A DNA stretch of 64,000 nucleotides from NCBI RefSeq assembly GCF_025133575.1, contig NZ_CP104011.1, positions 5,774,965 to 5,838,964 of the forward strand. Direction: 5' to 3'. Position 1 is the stretch's first letter, and each line of letters starts with the position of its first letter. The stretch is from Pseudomonas sp. GCEP-101 (lineage in GTDB: Bacteria; Pseudomonadota; Gammaproteobacteria; Pseudomonadales; Pseudomonadaceae). The notes below the pieces were generated by a model that made no database searches, had not been told where the DNA came from, and saw only the letters and a program-made list of their open reading frames with translations. Below, piece after piece: positions 47,674 to 56,331 of the stretch. The translations under genes were made by a program, and so were the position numbers.

Positions 47674-49112
47674 CCGCCGCCCGCACTCCGCTGCTGCTTG
47701 CCTTGCTGGCGCTGGGCGCCTGCAGCGTCGGCCCGGACTTCCAGCGCCCGCAGGATGCCGACGCGGTGCACTGGTCCGCCCAGCGCGGCGACGCGCCAAG
47801 CCGCACGCTCGATGCGCCACTGGAGGCGCAGTGGTGGACGCTGCTGGGCGATGCGCAGCTGGACGACCTGCAACGCCGCGTCGCGGCCGCCAACCTGGAC
47901 CTGCGCGAAGCCGACGCGCGCCTGCAGCAGAGCCGGGCGATCCGCCAGGCGCTGGGCGGTGATGCCGTGCCCAACGTCAGCGCGAACCTGGGCTACCAGC
48001 GCAAGCGCAACAGCCAGGTCGGGCTGAACGACCCGTCCGGCAAGGCGGGCAAGGACAGCTTCAACCAGCTCGACGGCGGCGTCGAGCTGTCCTGGGAACT
48101 GGACTTCTGGGGCCGCGTGCGCCGCGAACTGGAGGCGGCCGACGCCAACGTCCGCGTGAGCGAGGAAAGCCGCCGCGACGTGCTGGTGTCGGTACTCGCC
48201 GAGACCGCGCGCACCTACCTGCAACTGCGCGCCGAACAGGACCTGGAAGCGATCATCCGCGGCAACCTGGAGATCGCCCGGCGCAGCCTGGAATTGACCC
48301 GCCTGCGCCGCGCCGATGGCGTGGCCACCGAACTGGACGTGGCCGAGGCCCTGACCCAGGTCGCCAGCATCGAGGCGCGCCTGCCCGATAGCCAGAAGCG
48401 CCAGGCACGACTGATCAACGCCCTGGGCTACCTGCTCGGCGAAGCGCCTGGCGCGCTGCAAGCCGAACTGGCCCAGGCCAGACCGGTGCCCCAACCGCCC
48501 CGCGGCGTGCCGGTCGGCCTGCCCTCGGAGCTGGCCCAGCGCCGCCCGGACATACGCCGCGCCGAAGCGGCGCTGCACGCCGCCACCGCCAGCATCGGCG
48601 TGGCCAAGGCGGACTTCTACCCGCGCATCAGCCTGAACGGCAACCTCGGCTTCCAGGCGCTGCAACTGTCGAACTTCGGCGACTGGAACAGCCGCACCTT
48701 CGGCATCGGCCCGAGCCTGTCGCTGCCGATCTTCGAGGGTGGCCAGCTGAAGGGCATGCTGGCCCTGCGCGAGGCGCAGCAGCAGGAGGCAGCCCTCGCC
48801 TACCGCCGCACCGTGCTCAACGCCTGGCGCGAGGTGGACGACGCGCTCACCGACTACGCCGCCGACCAGCGTCGCCTGGCGAGCCTCGATACCGCCGCCG
48901 AACACGGCCGCACCGCCCTGGCCAACGCCCGCGAGCAATACAAGGCCGGCGCCGTGGATTTTCTCAACGTGCTCAGCGCCCAGCGCGAACTGCTCGCCAC
49001 CGAGGAACAGCAGGTGCGCGGCCGCGAGGCCGTGGCGACCACGCTGGTGCTGCTCTACCGGTCGCTCGGCGGGGGCTGGCAGCAAGACCGGGAAACCGCG
49101 CAGAACCTGTAG
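47670..49112 (+). CDS. NodT/OprM-type outer-membrane efflux lipoprotein
   Basis: A 480-residue outer-membrane factor. The signal peptide ends in a lipobox (LLALGAC, lipid-modified Cys near residue 18), then two TolC-like repeats (SAQRGDAPS... DLREADARLQQSR; RPDIRRAEAALHAATASIGVAKADFYPRI is diagnostic). ATG overlaps the adaptor stop (ATGA). Its own TAG stop is embedded in a REP element starting at 49109. Confidence 0.92.
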   Translation: MTAARTPLLLALLALGACSVGPDFQRPQDADAVHWSAQRGDAPSRTLDAPLEAQWWTLLGDAQLDDLQRRVAAANLDLREADARLQQSRAIRQALGGDAVPNVSANLGYQRKRNSQVGLNDPSGKAGKDSFNQLDGGVELSWELDFWGRVRRELEAADANVRVSEESRRDVLVSVLAETARTYLQLRAEQDLEAIIRGNLEIARRSLELTRLRRADGVATELDVAEALTQVASIEARLPDSQKRQARLINALGYLLGEAPGALQAELAQARPVPQPPRGVPVGLPSELAQRRPDIRRAEAALHAATASIGVAKADFYPRISLNGNLGFQALQLSNFGDWNSRTFGIGPSLSLPIFEGGQLKGMLALREAQQQEAALAYRRTVLNAWREVDDALTDYAADQRRLASLDTAAEHGRTALANAREQYKAGAVDFLNVLSAQRELLATEEQQVRGREAVATTLVLLYRSLGGGWQQDRETAQNL

Positions 49113-49353
49113 GAGTGCCCTCTGGGCGCGATCGCGGGCATGGCCCGCTCCTACAGGGAAACGCCGTCGTTCGGCTGTAGGAGCGGACTCCGTCCGCGAT
49201 GGCGTCAGGCGCGATGCGGGCGTTTGCAGATCAGGCTCGCTTCCAGAGCGGCGCGGCCTCGGTTTCGCGAGCAAGCTCGCTCCTACGAAGAGCAACGCGG
49301 CACACGCGGGAGTCTCAGCTGGCACCACCTGTAGGAGCGAGCTTGCTCGCGAA
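49109..49353. repeat. REP cluster overlapping the end of the efflux operon
   Basis: GTAGGAGTGCCC...GGCATGGCCCGCTCCTAC element (49109-49154), GTAGGAGCGGACTCCGTCCGC (49177-49199), inverse GTAGGAGCGAGC unit (49264-49286) and forward unit (49331-49353). The element order resembles that after guaD. No gene in 49113-49442. Confidence 0.88.
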
Positions 49354-49442
49354 CCCACGTCTCGCCGGAACCCAAGGCGCGTCGGCGGCCAAGGGCCAGG
49401 GCTTCCTGCGCTGCCCTGCAAAGCGCTACCCGTGCAACCACG

Positions 49443-49471
49443 AAAAAAGCCCCGCACTGCGGGGCTTTTTT
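49443..49471. terminator. Bidirectional terminator
   Basis: AAAAAAGCCCCGC pairs with GCGGGGCTTTTTT around a tiny loop, with A and T tracts on both sides. It ends the GntR gene from the right and any read-through from the efflux operon from the left. Confidence 0.92.
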
Positions 49472-49483
49472 CCAGCTCGGCGA

Positions 49484-50260
49484 TCAGGCCGCGGAGTCGG
49501 CGTCGGCCTTGCTGCGGCGCGGTTTCTTCTTGCCGGCCAGCAGGTGCGAGAACACCGCGTGCAGGTCGCCGGAGGCGCCGTCCACGTCCAGGTTCAGCTT
49601 GTCGTCGATGTGCGCCATGTGGTGCATCATCAGGGTCACGGCCTTTTCCTTGTCGCCCTTCTCGATGGCGTCGAGGATCTCGTTGTGCTCGTCGAACGAG
49701 CAGTGCGAGCGGCCGCCACTTTCATACTGGGCGATGATCAGCGAGGTCTGCGATACCAGGCTGCGCTGGAAGCTCACCAGCGGCGCATTCTTCGCCATTT
49801 CGGCGAGCTTGAGGTGGAACTCCCCGGAGAGGCGGATGCCGGCGCCACGGTCGCCACGGGCAAAACTGGACTGCTCCTGCTTCACCATGTCGCGCAGTTC
49901 GGCCAGGGCATCGCCGCTGGCGTTGTCCACGGCCAGCTCGGTGATGGCGCGCTCGACGGTGCGGCGGGCGAAGAGAATCTGCCGCGCTTCGTCGATGCTC
50001 GGGCTGGCGACCACCGCGCCACGGTTCGGGCGCAGCAGCACGACCTGCTCGTGGGCCAGGCGCGAGAGGGCACGACGGATGATGGTGCGGCTGACGCCGA
50101 AGATTTCGCCGAGGGCTTCTTCGCTCAGCTTGGTGCCGGGCGCCAGGCGCTGCTCGAGGATGGCGTCAAAGATGTGCGCGTAGACGATCTCGTCCTGCGT
50201 GCCGCTGCGGGTCTTGCCATTGCGCGGCTGCTTCCTGATCTGTTGCAACTGGTCGGTCAT
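49484..50260 (-). CDS. GntR-family (FCD subgroup) regulator, probable purine-catabolism regulator
   Basis: A 258-residue regulator: winged HTH (about residues 20-85; IFGVSRTIIRRALSRLAHE) and FCD domain with the metal-type D-x3-N/H..H..H pattern (EFHLKLAEMA, FDEHNEILDAI, MMHHMAHI). The tail is basic and Lys-rich. ATG 50260 gives the family N terminus. It is divergent from the purine permease. TTGTATACAA-like palindromes lie in its own promoter and in those of four purine genes, so it is the likely regulator of the cluster (inference). Confidence 0.87.
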   Translation of the reverse strand: MTDQLQQIRKQPRNGKTRSGTQDEIVYAHIFDAILEQRLAPGTKLSEEALGEIFGVSRTIIRRALSRLAHEQVVLLRPNRGAVVASPSIDEARQILFARRTVERAITELAVDNASGDALAELRDMVKQEQSSFARGDRGAGIRLSGEFHLKLAEMAKNAPLVSFQRSLVSQTSLIIAQYESGGRSHCSFDEHNEILDAIEKGDKEKAVTLMMHHMAHIDDKLNLDVDGASGDLHAVFSHLLAGKKKPRRSKADADSAA

Positions 50261-50349
50261 CGGAGTCGAACCCTGCTCAGCCGGCGGGAACCGGCGCGAA
50301 ATCCGTGGGGGCTTGGGTGGAGCTGGCCGCGGGCCAGGCATGGGGCACA

Positions 50350-50357
50350 GTGTACAC
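50350..50357. promoter_or_regulatory. GTGTACAC palindrome upstream of the GntR gene
   Basis: Shares the TGTACA core of the TTGTATACAA family, 90 bases before the GntR start, which would fit autoregulation. Confidence 0.45.
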
Positions 50358-50500
50358 AAAGTGGCCACTATCGTGCAGCCGTCGCGCGCGACTCGCCATC
50401 GGCGCCAATGCCGCGCGGTGACGGAACATGGCGACAATCAGCCTGCGACCATTCCGATGCTTTGCTTGTAAAAATCTTTCAGCAGGGCACGAAACATTAT

Positions 50501-50528
50501 TTGAAGTTTTTGTACACAACTGCATAAT
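50501..50528 (+). promoter_or_regulatory. Promoter and operator of the AzgA-like permease
   Basis: TTGAAG (50501-50506), 16 bases, CATAAT (50523-50528). TTGTACACAA (50510-50519), one base off TTGTATACAA, lies between the two hexamers, where a bound repressor would block RNA polymerase. The rest of 50261-50655 shows no gene. Confidence 0.6.
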
Positions 50529-50655
50529 CGCGGCGTGACTTCCTGACCCAAAGGTCAACATTCACACCCTCACAACTCTTTCCGTTAGCGCAAGGGACGC
50601 AGGTGAACCAGCCGACGGCGAGAGACCAACAACAAGAGCGTTGAGGAGTACCGCT

Positions 50656-52002
50656 GTGGAAAGCACCAAACAAGAACAACAAGCCTTTGCAACCAGCCCC
50701 CCCGCCACCGGCCTGCTCGAACGCGTGTTCAAGCTCAGCCAGCATGGCACCACCGTGAAGACCGAGCTCGCCGCGGGTCTCACGACCTTCATCACCATGG
50801 CGTACATCATCTTCGTCAACCCCAACATCATGGCGGATGCCGGCATCGACCACGGCGCCGCCTTCGTCGCCACGTGCCTCGCCGCAGCGCTGGGCTGCTT
50901 CCTGATGGGCCTGTACGCCAACTGGCCGGTGGGCCTGGCGCCGGGCATGGGCCTCAACGCCTTCTTCACCTACACCGTGGTCAAGACCATGAACTACAGC
51001 TGGGAGATCGCGCTGGGCGCGGTGTTCATCTCCGGCATCGCCTTCATGATCCTGACCTTCTCGCGCGTGCGCGAATGGCTGCTCAACAGCATCCCGGTCA
51101 GCCTGCGCTTCGCCATGGGCGCCGGCGTCGGCCTGTTCCTCGGGTTGATCGGCCTGAAGACCGCCGGCATCGTGGTCGCCAGCCCCGCCACCCTGGTCCA
51201 CCTGGGCGACCTGACCAGCCCCGGCCCGCTGCTCGCCGCCGTCTGCTTCCTGATGATCGCCGTCCTGGAATACCGCCGCGTGTTCGGCGGCATCCTGATC
51301 AGCATCCTCACCGTCACCGTGGCCGGCATCGCACTGGGCATCGTCAAGTTCGGCGGGGTGTTCTCCATGCCGCCGAGCCTGGCGCCGACCTTCCTGGCCA
51401 TGGACATCGCCGGCGCGTTCAACGTGACCATGATCAGCGTGATCCTGGCCTTCCTCTTCGTGCACATGTTCGACACCGCCGGCACCCTGATGGGCGTCGC
51501 CCAGCGCGCGCACCTGGTGCGCGAGGACGGCCGCATCGAGAACCTGTCCAAGGCGATGAAGGCCGACAGCACCTCCAGCGCCTTCGGCGCGGTGCTCGGC
51601 GTGCCGCCGGTGACCAGCTACGTGGAAAGCGCCGCGGGCGTTGCCGCCGGTGGTCGTACCGGGCTGACCGCCGTCACCGTGGGCGTGCTGTTCGTCGCGG
51701 CGATGTTCTTCGCCCCGCTGGCCGGCATGATCCCCGCCTACGCCACCGCGGGCGCGCTGATCTACGTCGCCATGCTGATGATGGGCGGCATGGCCCACAT
51801 CGACTGGGACGAGCACACCGAGACCATCCCGGCCATCGTCACGGTGATCATGATGCCGCTGACCTTCTCGGTCGCCGATGGCATCGCCCTGGGCTTCGTG
51901 ACCTACGTGGCGATGAAGGTCTTCACCGGCCGCCACAAGGACGTGACCGTCAGCCTGTACGCGCTGTGCGCGATCTTCGTCGCCAAGTTCATCTTCCTTT
52001 AA
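50656..52002 (+). CDS. AzgA/NCS2-type guanine-hypoxanthine permease
   Basis: A 448-residue inner-membrane proton symporter of the AzgA-like branch of NCS2, for hypoxanthine, guanine or adenine. Family motifs: TFITMAYIIFVNPNIM, GLAPGMGLNAFFTYTVV, GVPPVTSYVESAAGVAAGGRTGLTA. About 12-14 helices. GTG start 50656 has GAGGAG eight bases ahead; the TTG at 50641 lacks one. Divergent from the GntR gene and closed by a strong terminator. Confidence 0.92.
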   Translation: MESTKQEQQAFATSPPATGLLERVFKLSQHGTTVKTELAAGLTTFITMAYIIFVNPNIMADAGIDHGAAFVATCLAAALGCFLMGLYANWPVGLAPGMGLNAFFTYTVVKTMNYSWEIALGAVFISGIAFMILTFSRVREWLLNSIPVSLRFAMGAGVGLFLGLIGLKTAGIVVASPATLVHLGDLTSPGPLLAAVCFLMIAVLEYRRVFGGILISILTVTVAGIALGIVKFGGVFSMPPSLAPTFLAMDIAGAFNVTMISVILAFLFVHMFDTAGTLMGVAQRAHLVREDGRIENLSKAMKADSTSSAFGAVLGVPPVTSYVESAAGVAAGGRTGLTAVTVGVLFVAAMFFAPLAGMIPAYATAGALIYVAMLMMGGMAHIDWDEHTETIPAIVTVIMMPLTFSVADGIALGFVTYVAMKVFTGRHKDVTVSLYALCAIFVAKFIFL

Positions 52003-52010
52003 AGCCATCA

Positions 52011-52046
52011 ACGAACGAGCCCCGGCACAGGCCGGGGCTCGTTCGT
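52011..52046. terminator. Long perfect hairpin terminator after the permease
   Basis: A perfect 16-bp stem (52011-52026 with 52031-52046) and ACAG loop. It lies between the convergent permease and regulator genes, so it can serve both. Confidence 0.85.
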
Positions 52047-52070
52047 TTCGCTGGTGCGCTCGGCGCCGCC

Positions 52071-53885
52071 TCAGGACTCCGGCGCGGACGACCAGTTCTC
52101 GGCGGTAGTGAAGGTCAGCGTCACCCGCACCTCGGTGCCGCTGCCCGGCTCGCCGAGCACCTCGATCCGCCCGTCCATCATCTCCACCAGGCTCTTGCTC
52201 AGCGCCAGGCCGAGCCCGGTGCCGCCACGCAGGATCAGTTCGCTGTCGATGTGCTGGGAGAACGGCTCGAAGACGCGCTGGCGCTCATCGGCTTCGATGC
52301 CGATGCCGGTATCGATGACTTCCAGTTGCACGTCGACGATGCCTTCGCTGCGCCCGCGCGCGATCAACCGGACCAGGATGCCGCCGTGATCGGTGAACTT
52401 GAGGGCGTTGCTCAACAGGTTGCTGAGGATCTGCCGCAGGCGCGTCGGGTCGGCCCAGACCAGCGTCTGCCAGGCCTGGTCGAAGTCCGTGTCCAGCCGC
52501 AGGCCCTTCGCCTGGGCGCGCTCCTGGATGGCGACGACCTGTTCCTTGACCAGCGCCACCAGGTCGACCGCCTCCTGCGCCAGCACCAGTCGGCCGGACT
52601 CCGCGCGGCCCAGGGACTGCACGTCATCCAGCAGGGCGAGCAGGTTGTCGGCGACCGAGCGCGCGACCTGCAGCGGTTCCTGGCGGGACTTCTGCTCGGA
52701 CTGGTTGAGCGCCAGGTCGATCATCGCGACCATCGACTGAATCGGCCCCTGCAACTCCGAGGCGATGCCGGCCAGGAACTGGCTCTTGCTGCGACTCACG
52801 CTCTGCACCCGGGCATTGGCCCCGCGCAGCGAGCGCAGCAGCTCGTCGCGGTCGGTGATGTCCACCGAACCGGAGATGGCGCCGATCAGCGTGCCCTGCT
52901 CGTCCGTGTAGGGATGGGTCCAGTGGCGAATGACCATGCGCCCCTGGTTGGACATGAACTCCAGATCGTCTTCGTACGCCTCGCCCTTGCTGACCCGCTC
53001 GAGGAAACGCTCGCGCAGATACTCCACTTCATGGTGATTGGGCAGCAGCAGGTCGTTGGTGTATTTGCCGACGACCTCTTCGAGCGGCAGGCCGAGCATC
53101 TCCAGGGCGGAGCGGTTGCCGTACACCAGCCGCGCCTGCAGGTCGCGAATGGTGATGGGATGCGGGATGGCATCGATCACCTTGCGCAGCAGGCCCAGCT
53201 CGCGGGATTGCTCGGCGTCGAATGCCGGGGCCGGCTCCTCGTGCTCCTCCTTCACCCCGCCCTCGACCAGGCCGTGGCGCCGGCCGATGTCCACCAGTTC
53301 CACCAGGGACTTGGCCCGCAGCTTCTGCATCAGGCGCACCTTGTAGGTGCTCACGGTCTTGTCGCTGATCGCCAGTTGATCGGCGATGGCGATGTTGCTC
53401 AGGCCGCGCGCCAACAACTGCAGCACCGACAGCTCGCGCACCGACAAGCCGCGCAGCAGTTCGCCATGCCCGACCTCCTCGGCCGCCGCGACGCTGCCCA
53501 GCGCGTGACTGGGAAAATAACTGTGGCCCTGGGTGATGGCGCGGACGGCCTCGCGCACGGCCTGGGGGTTCTCCTGCTTGCTGACGAACCCGGCGGCGCC
53601 GGCGGCCAGGCAGCGGCCGGCAAAGTATTCCGAATCCTGCGAGGTGAGCACCAGCACCTTCACCGGAGAATCCTGGGCCACCAGGCGCTGCAACACCTCC
53701 AGGCCGCCCAGGCGGGGAATGGACAGTTCGAGGATCATCAGGTCCGGCTTGCAGGCGCGTACCTGCTGCAACGCATCGGGGCCGTTGTCCGCTTCGCCGA
53801 CCACCTCGTGATGGTCCGCCTCCATCATCAGCCGCAAGGCGTGACGGGTGACCGGTTGTTCGTCGACGATAAGAATCCTGCTCAT
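52071..53885 (-). CDS. REC-LuxR HTH-PAS-histidine-kinase-like hybrid regulator with substituted phospho-sites
   Basis: A 604-residue protein with an unusual order: a NarL/EvgA-type receiver (residues 1-118), a LuxR/GerE HTH (145-205; GLSNIAIADQLAISDKTVSTYK), a PAS domain (232-345), a HisKA-like helix (365-430) and a HATPase_c domain (475-592). In the receiver D8, T81 and K103 are kept, but the phosphoacceptor Asp is E53 (ILELSIP). In the H-box the phospho-His is S376 (FLAGIASELQGPI). The ATPase looks intact: N-box SNLLSNALKF, DTGIGI, GGTGLGL. Start 53885 has GAGGAG upstream. It sits between permease and uraH; a link to purine metabolism is unproven. Confidence 0.88.
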   Translation of the reverse strand: MSRILIVDEQPVTRHALRLMMEADHHEVVGEADNGPDALQQVRACKPDLMILELSIPRLGGLEVLQRLVAQDSPVKVLVLTSQDSEYFAGRCLAAGAAGFVSKQENPQAVREAVRAITQGHSYFPSHALGSVAAAEEVGHGELLRGLSVRELSVLQLLARGLSNIAIADQLAISDKTVSTYKVRLMQKLRAKSLVELVDIGRRHGLVEGGVKEEHEEPAPAFDAEQSRELGLLRKVIDAIPHPITIRDLQARLVYGNRSALEMLGLPLEEVVGKYTNDLLLPNHHEVEYLRERFLERVSKGEAYEDDLEFMSNQGRMVIRHWTHPYTDEQGTLIGAISGSVDITDRDELLRSLRGANARVQSVSRSKSQFLAGIASELQGPIQSMVAMIDLALNQSEQKSRQEPLQVARSVADNLLALLDDVQSLGRAESGRLVLAQEAVDLVALVKEQVVAIQERAQAKGLRLDTDFDQAWQTLVWADPTRLRQILSNLLSNALKFTDHGGILVRLIARGRSEGIVDVQLEVIDTGIGIEADERQRVFEPFSQHIDSELILRGGTGLGLALSKSLVEMMDGRIEVLGEPGSGTEVRVTLTFTTAENWSSAPES

Positions 53886-53978
53886 ACCACTCCTCGAAAC
53901 GGATTTTTCCCTCACTCCTTCTAGCCCAATTCCACCCTTCTCGCCTGTGATTCCTAAGCATTTCCCTGAACGACGGGC

Positions 53979-54005
53979 AAAAAAAAGCCCGCAGTGTGGG
54001 CGGGC
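53979..54005 (-). terminator. Rho-independent terminator after uraH
   Basis: On the minus strand GCCCGC, 7-base loop, GCGGGC, then eight T. It separates uraH from the downstream hybrid regulator, so the two are separate transcripts. Confidence 0.85.
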
Positions 54006-54051
54006 CGAGGAAGACTCCACGAAGAGTCCGGGAAGAACCTATGGGCGGGGA

Positions 54052-54405
54052 CTAGCTGCCGCGATAGGTGGAATAGCTGTAGGGGGAGATCAGCAGCGGC
54101 ACGTGGTAGTGGTCGCTTTCCGAGGCGATGCCGAAGCGCAGCACGACCTGGTCGAGGAAGGCCGGCTGGGGCAGCTCGACGCCACGGGCGCGGTAGTAGT
54201 CGCCAGCGTTGAACAGCAGCTGGTAAACGCCGGCGCGGAAGTCGTCGCCCTGCAGCAGCGGCTCGTCGCAGCGGCCGTCGTCATTGGTCACGCGGGTGGC
54301 GATCAGCTCCAGTTGCTGGCCTTCGACGCGGTACAGCTCGACGGTGATGCCATGGCCGGGGCAACCGTGGGCGGAATCCAGTACGTGGGTGGTCAGGCGT
54401 CCCAT
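54052..54405 (-). CDS. uraH: 5-hydroxyisourate hydrolase (transthyretin-like)
   Basis: A 117-residue enzyme converting 5-hydroxyisourate, the product of urate oxidase, to OHCU. N-terminal LTTHVLDSAHGCPG, the HYHVPLLISPYSYSTYRGS ending with the diagnostic YRGS C terminus, and catalytic His/Arg are visible. No signal peptide at the chosen start (54405), so cytoplasmic. Divergent from puuE over a 410-base space containing two TTGTATACAA sites. Confidence 0.96.
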   Translation of the reverse strand: MGRLTTHVLDSAHGCPGHGITVELYRVEGQQLELIATRVTNDDGRCDEPLLQGDDFRAGVYQLLFNAGDYYRARGVELPQPAFLDQVVLRFGIASESDHYHVPLLISPYSYSTYRGS

Positions 54406-54517
54406 GGGCTTAACGGTGTCCTGCGGCGGAGCCGGCCGACACCTTCCTCCTCTGTCTTGTTGATACGAATGGGCGGGCGGCCATCGAGGCCGCCCGCGGA
54501 TGCGTTTGGTGTCTGCG

Positions 54518-54550
54518 AATATACCCAGCAGTGCGGACGATTGTATACAA
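54518..54550 (-). promoter_or_regulatory. uraH promoter with TTGTATACAA operator
   Basis: Perfect palindrome TTGTATACAA at 54541-54550 overlaps the -35 position for a minus-strand -10 TATATT (54518-54523; 17-base spacing). Confidence 0.6.
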
Positions 54551-54734
54551 AAAACTGATTCAGCTCTGCAAAAAGCCTCTGCCGCCCGCCTTGCTCCGAG
54601 GCTGCCCGATGGCGCGAAAAGGCCCGCCACAAGGTATGGATGCTGGAGATGTTGGGCATCCGCAGCCCGTCGAGCGCTGACGAACGGAATGAAACGACCG
54701 TTGCGCGGATTGTATTTACAGACCGCCTGACATT

Positions 54735-54745
54735 TTGTATACAAT
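54735..54745 (+). promoter_or_regulatory. puuE operator TTGTATACAA
   Basis: Perfect palindrome at 54735-54744, overlapping a -10-like TACAAT (54740-54745), about 72 bases before the puuE start. The space between the two operators (54551-54734) shows no gene. Confidence 0.6.
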
Positions 54746-54815
54746 GCACCCATCAACGGCAGCGCACAGTCCACCGACCCGGCGCCGACCGCCAACCACA
54801 AGAAGGAACACTGCA

Positions 54816-55751
54816 GTGAGCGCTGATTACCCACGCGACCTGATCGGTTACGGCAACAACATCCCCCACCCGCACTGGCCCAACGATGCCCGCATCGCCC
54901 TGTCCTTCGTCCTCAACTACGAAGAAGGCGGCGAGCGCAACATCCTCCATGGCGACGCCGAATCCGAAGCCTTCCTCTCCGAGATGGTGGCCGCGCAGCC
55001 GCTCAAGGGCGAGCGCAACATGTGCATGGAGTCGCTGTACGAATACGGCAGCCGCGCCGGCGTGTGGCGCCTGCTCAAGCTGTTCAAGAAGTACGACCTG
55101 CCGCTGACCGTGTTCGCCGTGGCCATGGCCGCCCAGCGCCACCCCGAAGCGATCCGCCAGATGGTCGCCGACGGCCACGAGATCTGCAGCCACGGCTACC
55201 GCTGGATCGACTACCAGTACATGGACGAAGCGCAGGAGCGCGAGCACATGCTCGAGGCCGTGCGCATCCTCACCGAGCTGACCGGCCAGCGTCCGCAGGG
55301 CTGGTACACCGGCCGCCTGGGCCCCAATACCCGCCGCATCGTCCGCGAGGACGGCAACTTCCTCTACGACTCCGACACCTACGACGACGACCTGCCCTAT
55401 TGGGACCCGGCCAGCACCGCCGAGAAGCCGCACCTGGTGATCCCCTACACCCTGGACACCAACGACATGCGCTTCACCCAGGTGCAGGGCTTCAACAAGG
55501 GCGACGACTTCTTCGAATACCTCAAGGACGCCTTCGACGTGCTCTACGCCGAGGGCGCCGAGGGCGCGCCGAAGATGCTGTCCATCGGCATGCACTGCCG
55601 CCTGCTGGGCCGTCCGGCGCGTATGGCCTCGCTGGAGCGTTTCATCCAGTACGTTAAGGGTCACGAGAAGGTGTGGATCACCCGCCGCGTCGACATCGCC
55701 CGGCACTGGTACGAGCACCACCCGTTCAAAGCGCAGGAGAACAAGGCATGA
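54816..55751 (+). CDS. puuE: PuuE, polysaccharide-deacetylase-type allantoinase
   Basis: A 311-residue cofactor-light allantoinase of the polysaccharide-deacetylase fold, hydrolysing allantoin to allantoate. The N terminus SADYPRDLIGYGNNIPHPHWPNDA, the VLNYEEGGERNILHGD motif and EICSHGYRWIDYQ are characteristic. GTG start at 54816 has AAGGAA nine bases ahead and matches the family N terminus. ATGA overlap with uraD. Confidence 0.95.
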   Translation: MSADYPRDLIGYGNNIPHPHWPNDARIALSFVLNYEEGGERNILHGDAESEAFLSEMVAAQPLKGERNMCMESLYEYGSRAGVWRLLKLFKKYDLPLTVFAVAMAAQRHPEAIRQMVADGHEICSHGYRWIDYQYMDEAQEREHMLEAVRILTELTGQRPQGWYTGRLGPNTRRIVREDGNFLYDSDTYDDDLPYWDPASTAEKPHLVIPYTLDTNDMRFTQVQGFNKGDDFFEYLKDAFDVLYAEGAEGAPKMLSIGMHCRLLGRPARMASLERFIQYVKGHEKVWITRRVDIARHWYEHHPFKAQENKA

Positions 55752-56263
55752 GCCGCTTCCAGACCCTGACCCCGGCCAGCCTCGACCGCGCCGCTTTCGT
55801 CGCCGCCTTCGCCGACATCTACGAGCACTCGCCGTGGGTCGCCGAGAAGGCCTATGACCTGGGCGTCGACGACACCCTGAACGACATCGAGCGGCTGCAG
55901 CAGCGCATGGCCGACATCCTCCTGTCCGCCAGCCGCGAAGCCCAGCTGGCGCTGATCAACGCGCACCCGGACCTCGCCGGCAAGGCCGCGGTGCGTGGCG
56001 AGCTGACGGCCTCCAGCACCGCCGAACAGGCCGGCGCCGGCATCCAGGACTGCACCGCCGAGGAGTTCGCCCGCTTCACCCAGCTCAACGACGCCTACAA
56101 GGCCAAGTTCGGCTTCCCCTTCATCAAGGCGGTGAAGGGCAGCAACCGCCATCAGATCCTGGCGGCGTTCGAAGAACGCATCCACAACACGCCGGAGCAG
56201 GAGTTCCAGACCGCCCTGGCGGAGATCAACAAGATCGCGATGTTCCGCCTGCAGCAGCTCTGA
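55748..56263 (+). CDS. uraD: OHCU decarboxylase
   Basis: A 171-residue enzyme converting OHCU to S-allantoin. Catalytic His in NAHPDLAGKA (near residue 76), the EFARFTQLNDAYKAKFGFPFIKAVKG segment and C-terminal HNTPEQEFQTALAEI are family hallmarks. Coupled to puuE by ATGA, so allantoin formation and hydrolysis are made from one transcript. Confidence 0.95.
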   Translation: MSRFQTLTPASLDRAAFVAAFADIYEHSPWVAEKAYDLGVDDTLNDIERLQQRMADILLSASREAQLALINAHPDLAGKAAVRGELTASSTAEQAGAGIQDCTAEEFARFTQLNDAYKAKFGFPFIKAVKGSNRHQILAAFEERIHNTPEQEFQTALAEINKIAMFRLQQL

Positions 56264-56331
56264 GCGAGCGGACCTTCACTCCCTTCTCCACGAAGGGGAC
56301 CCAAGCGAACAACGATATAAGAAGACCAGCC

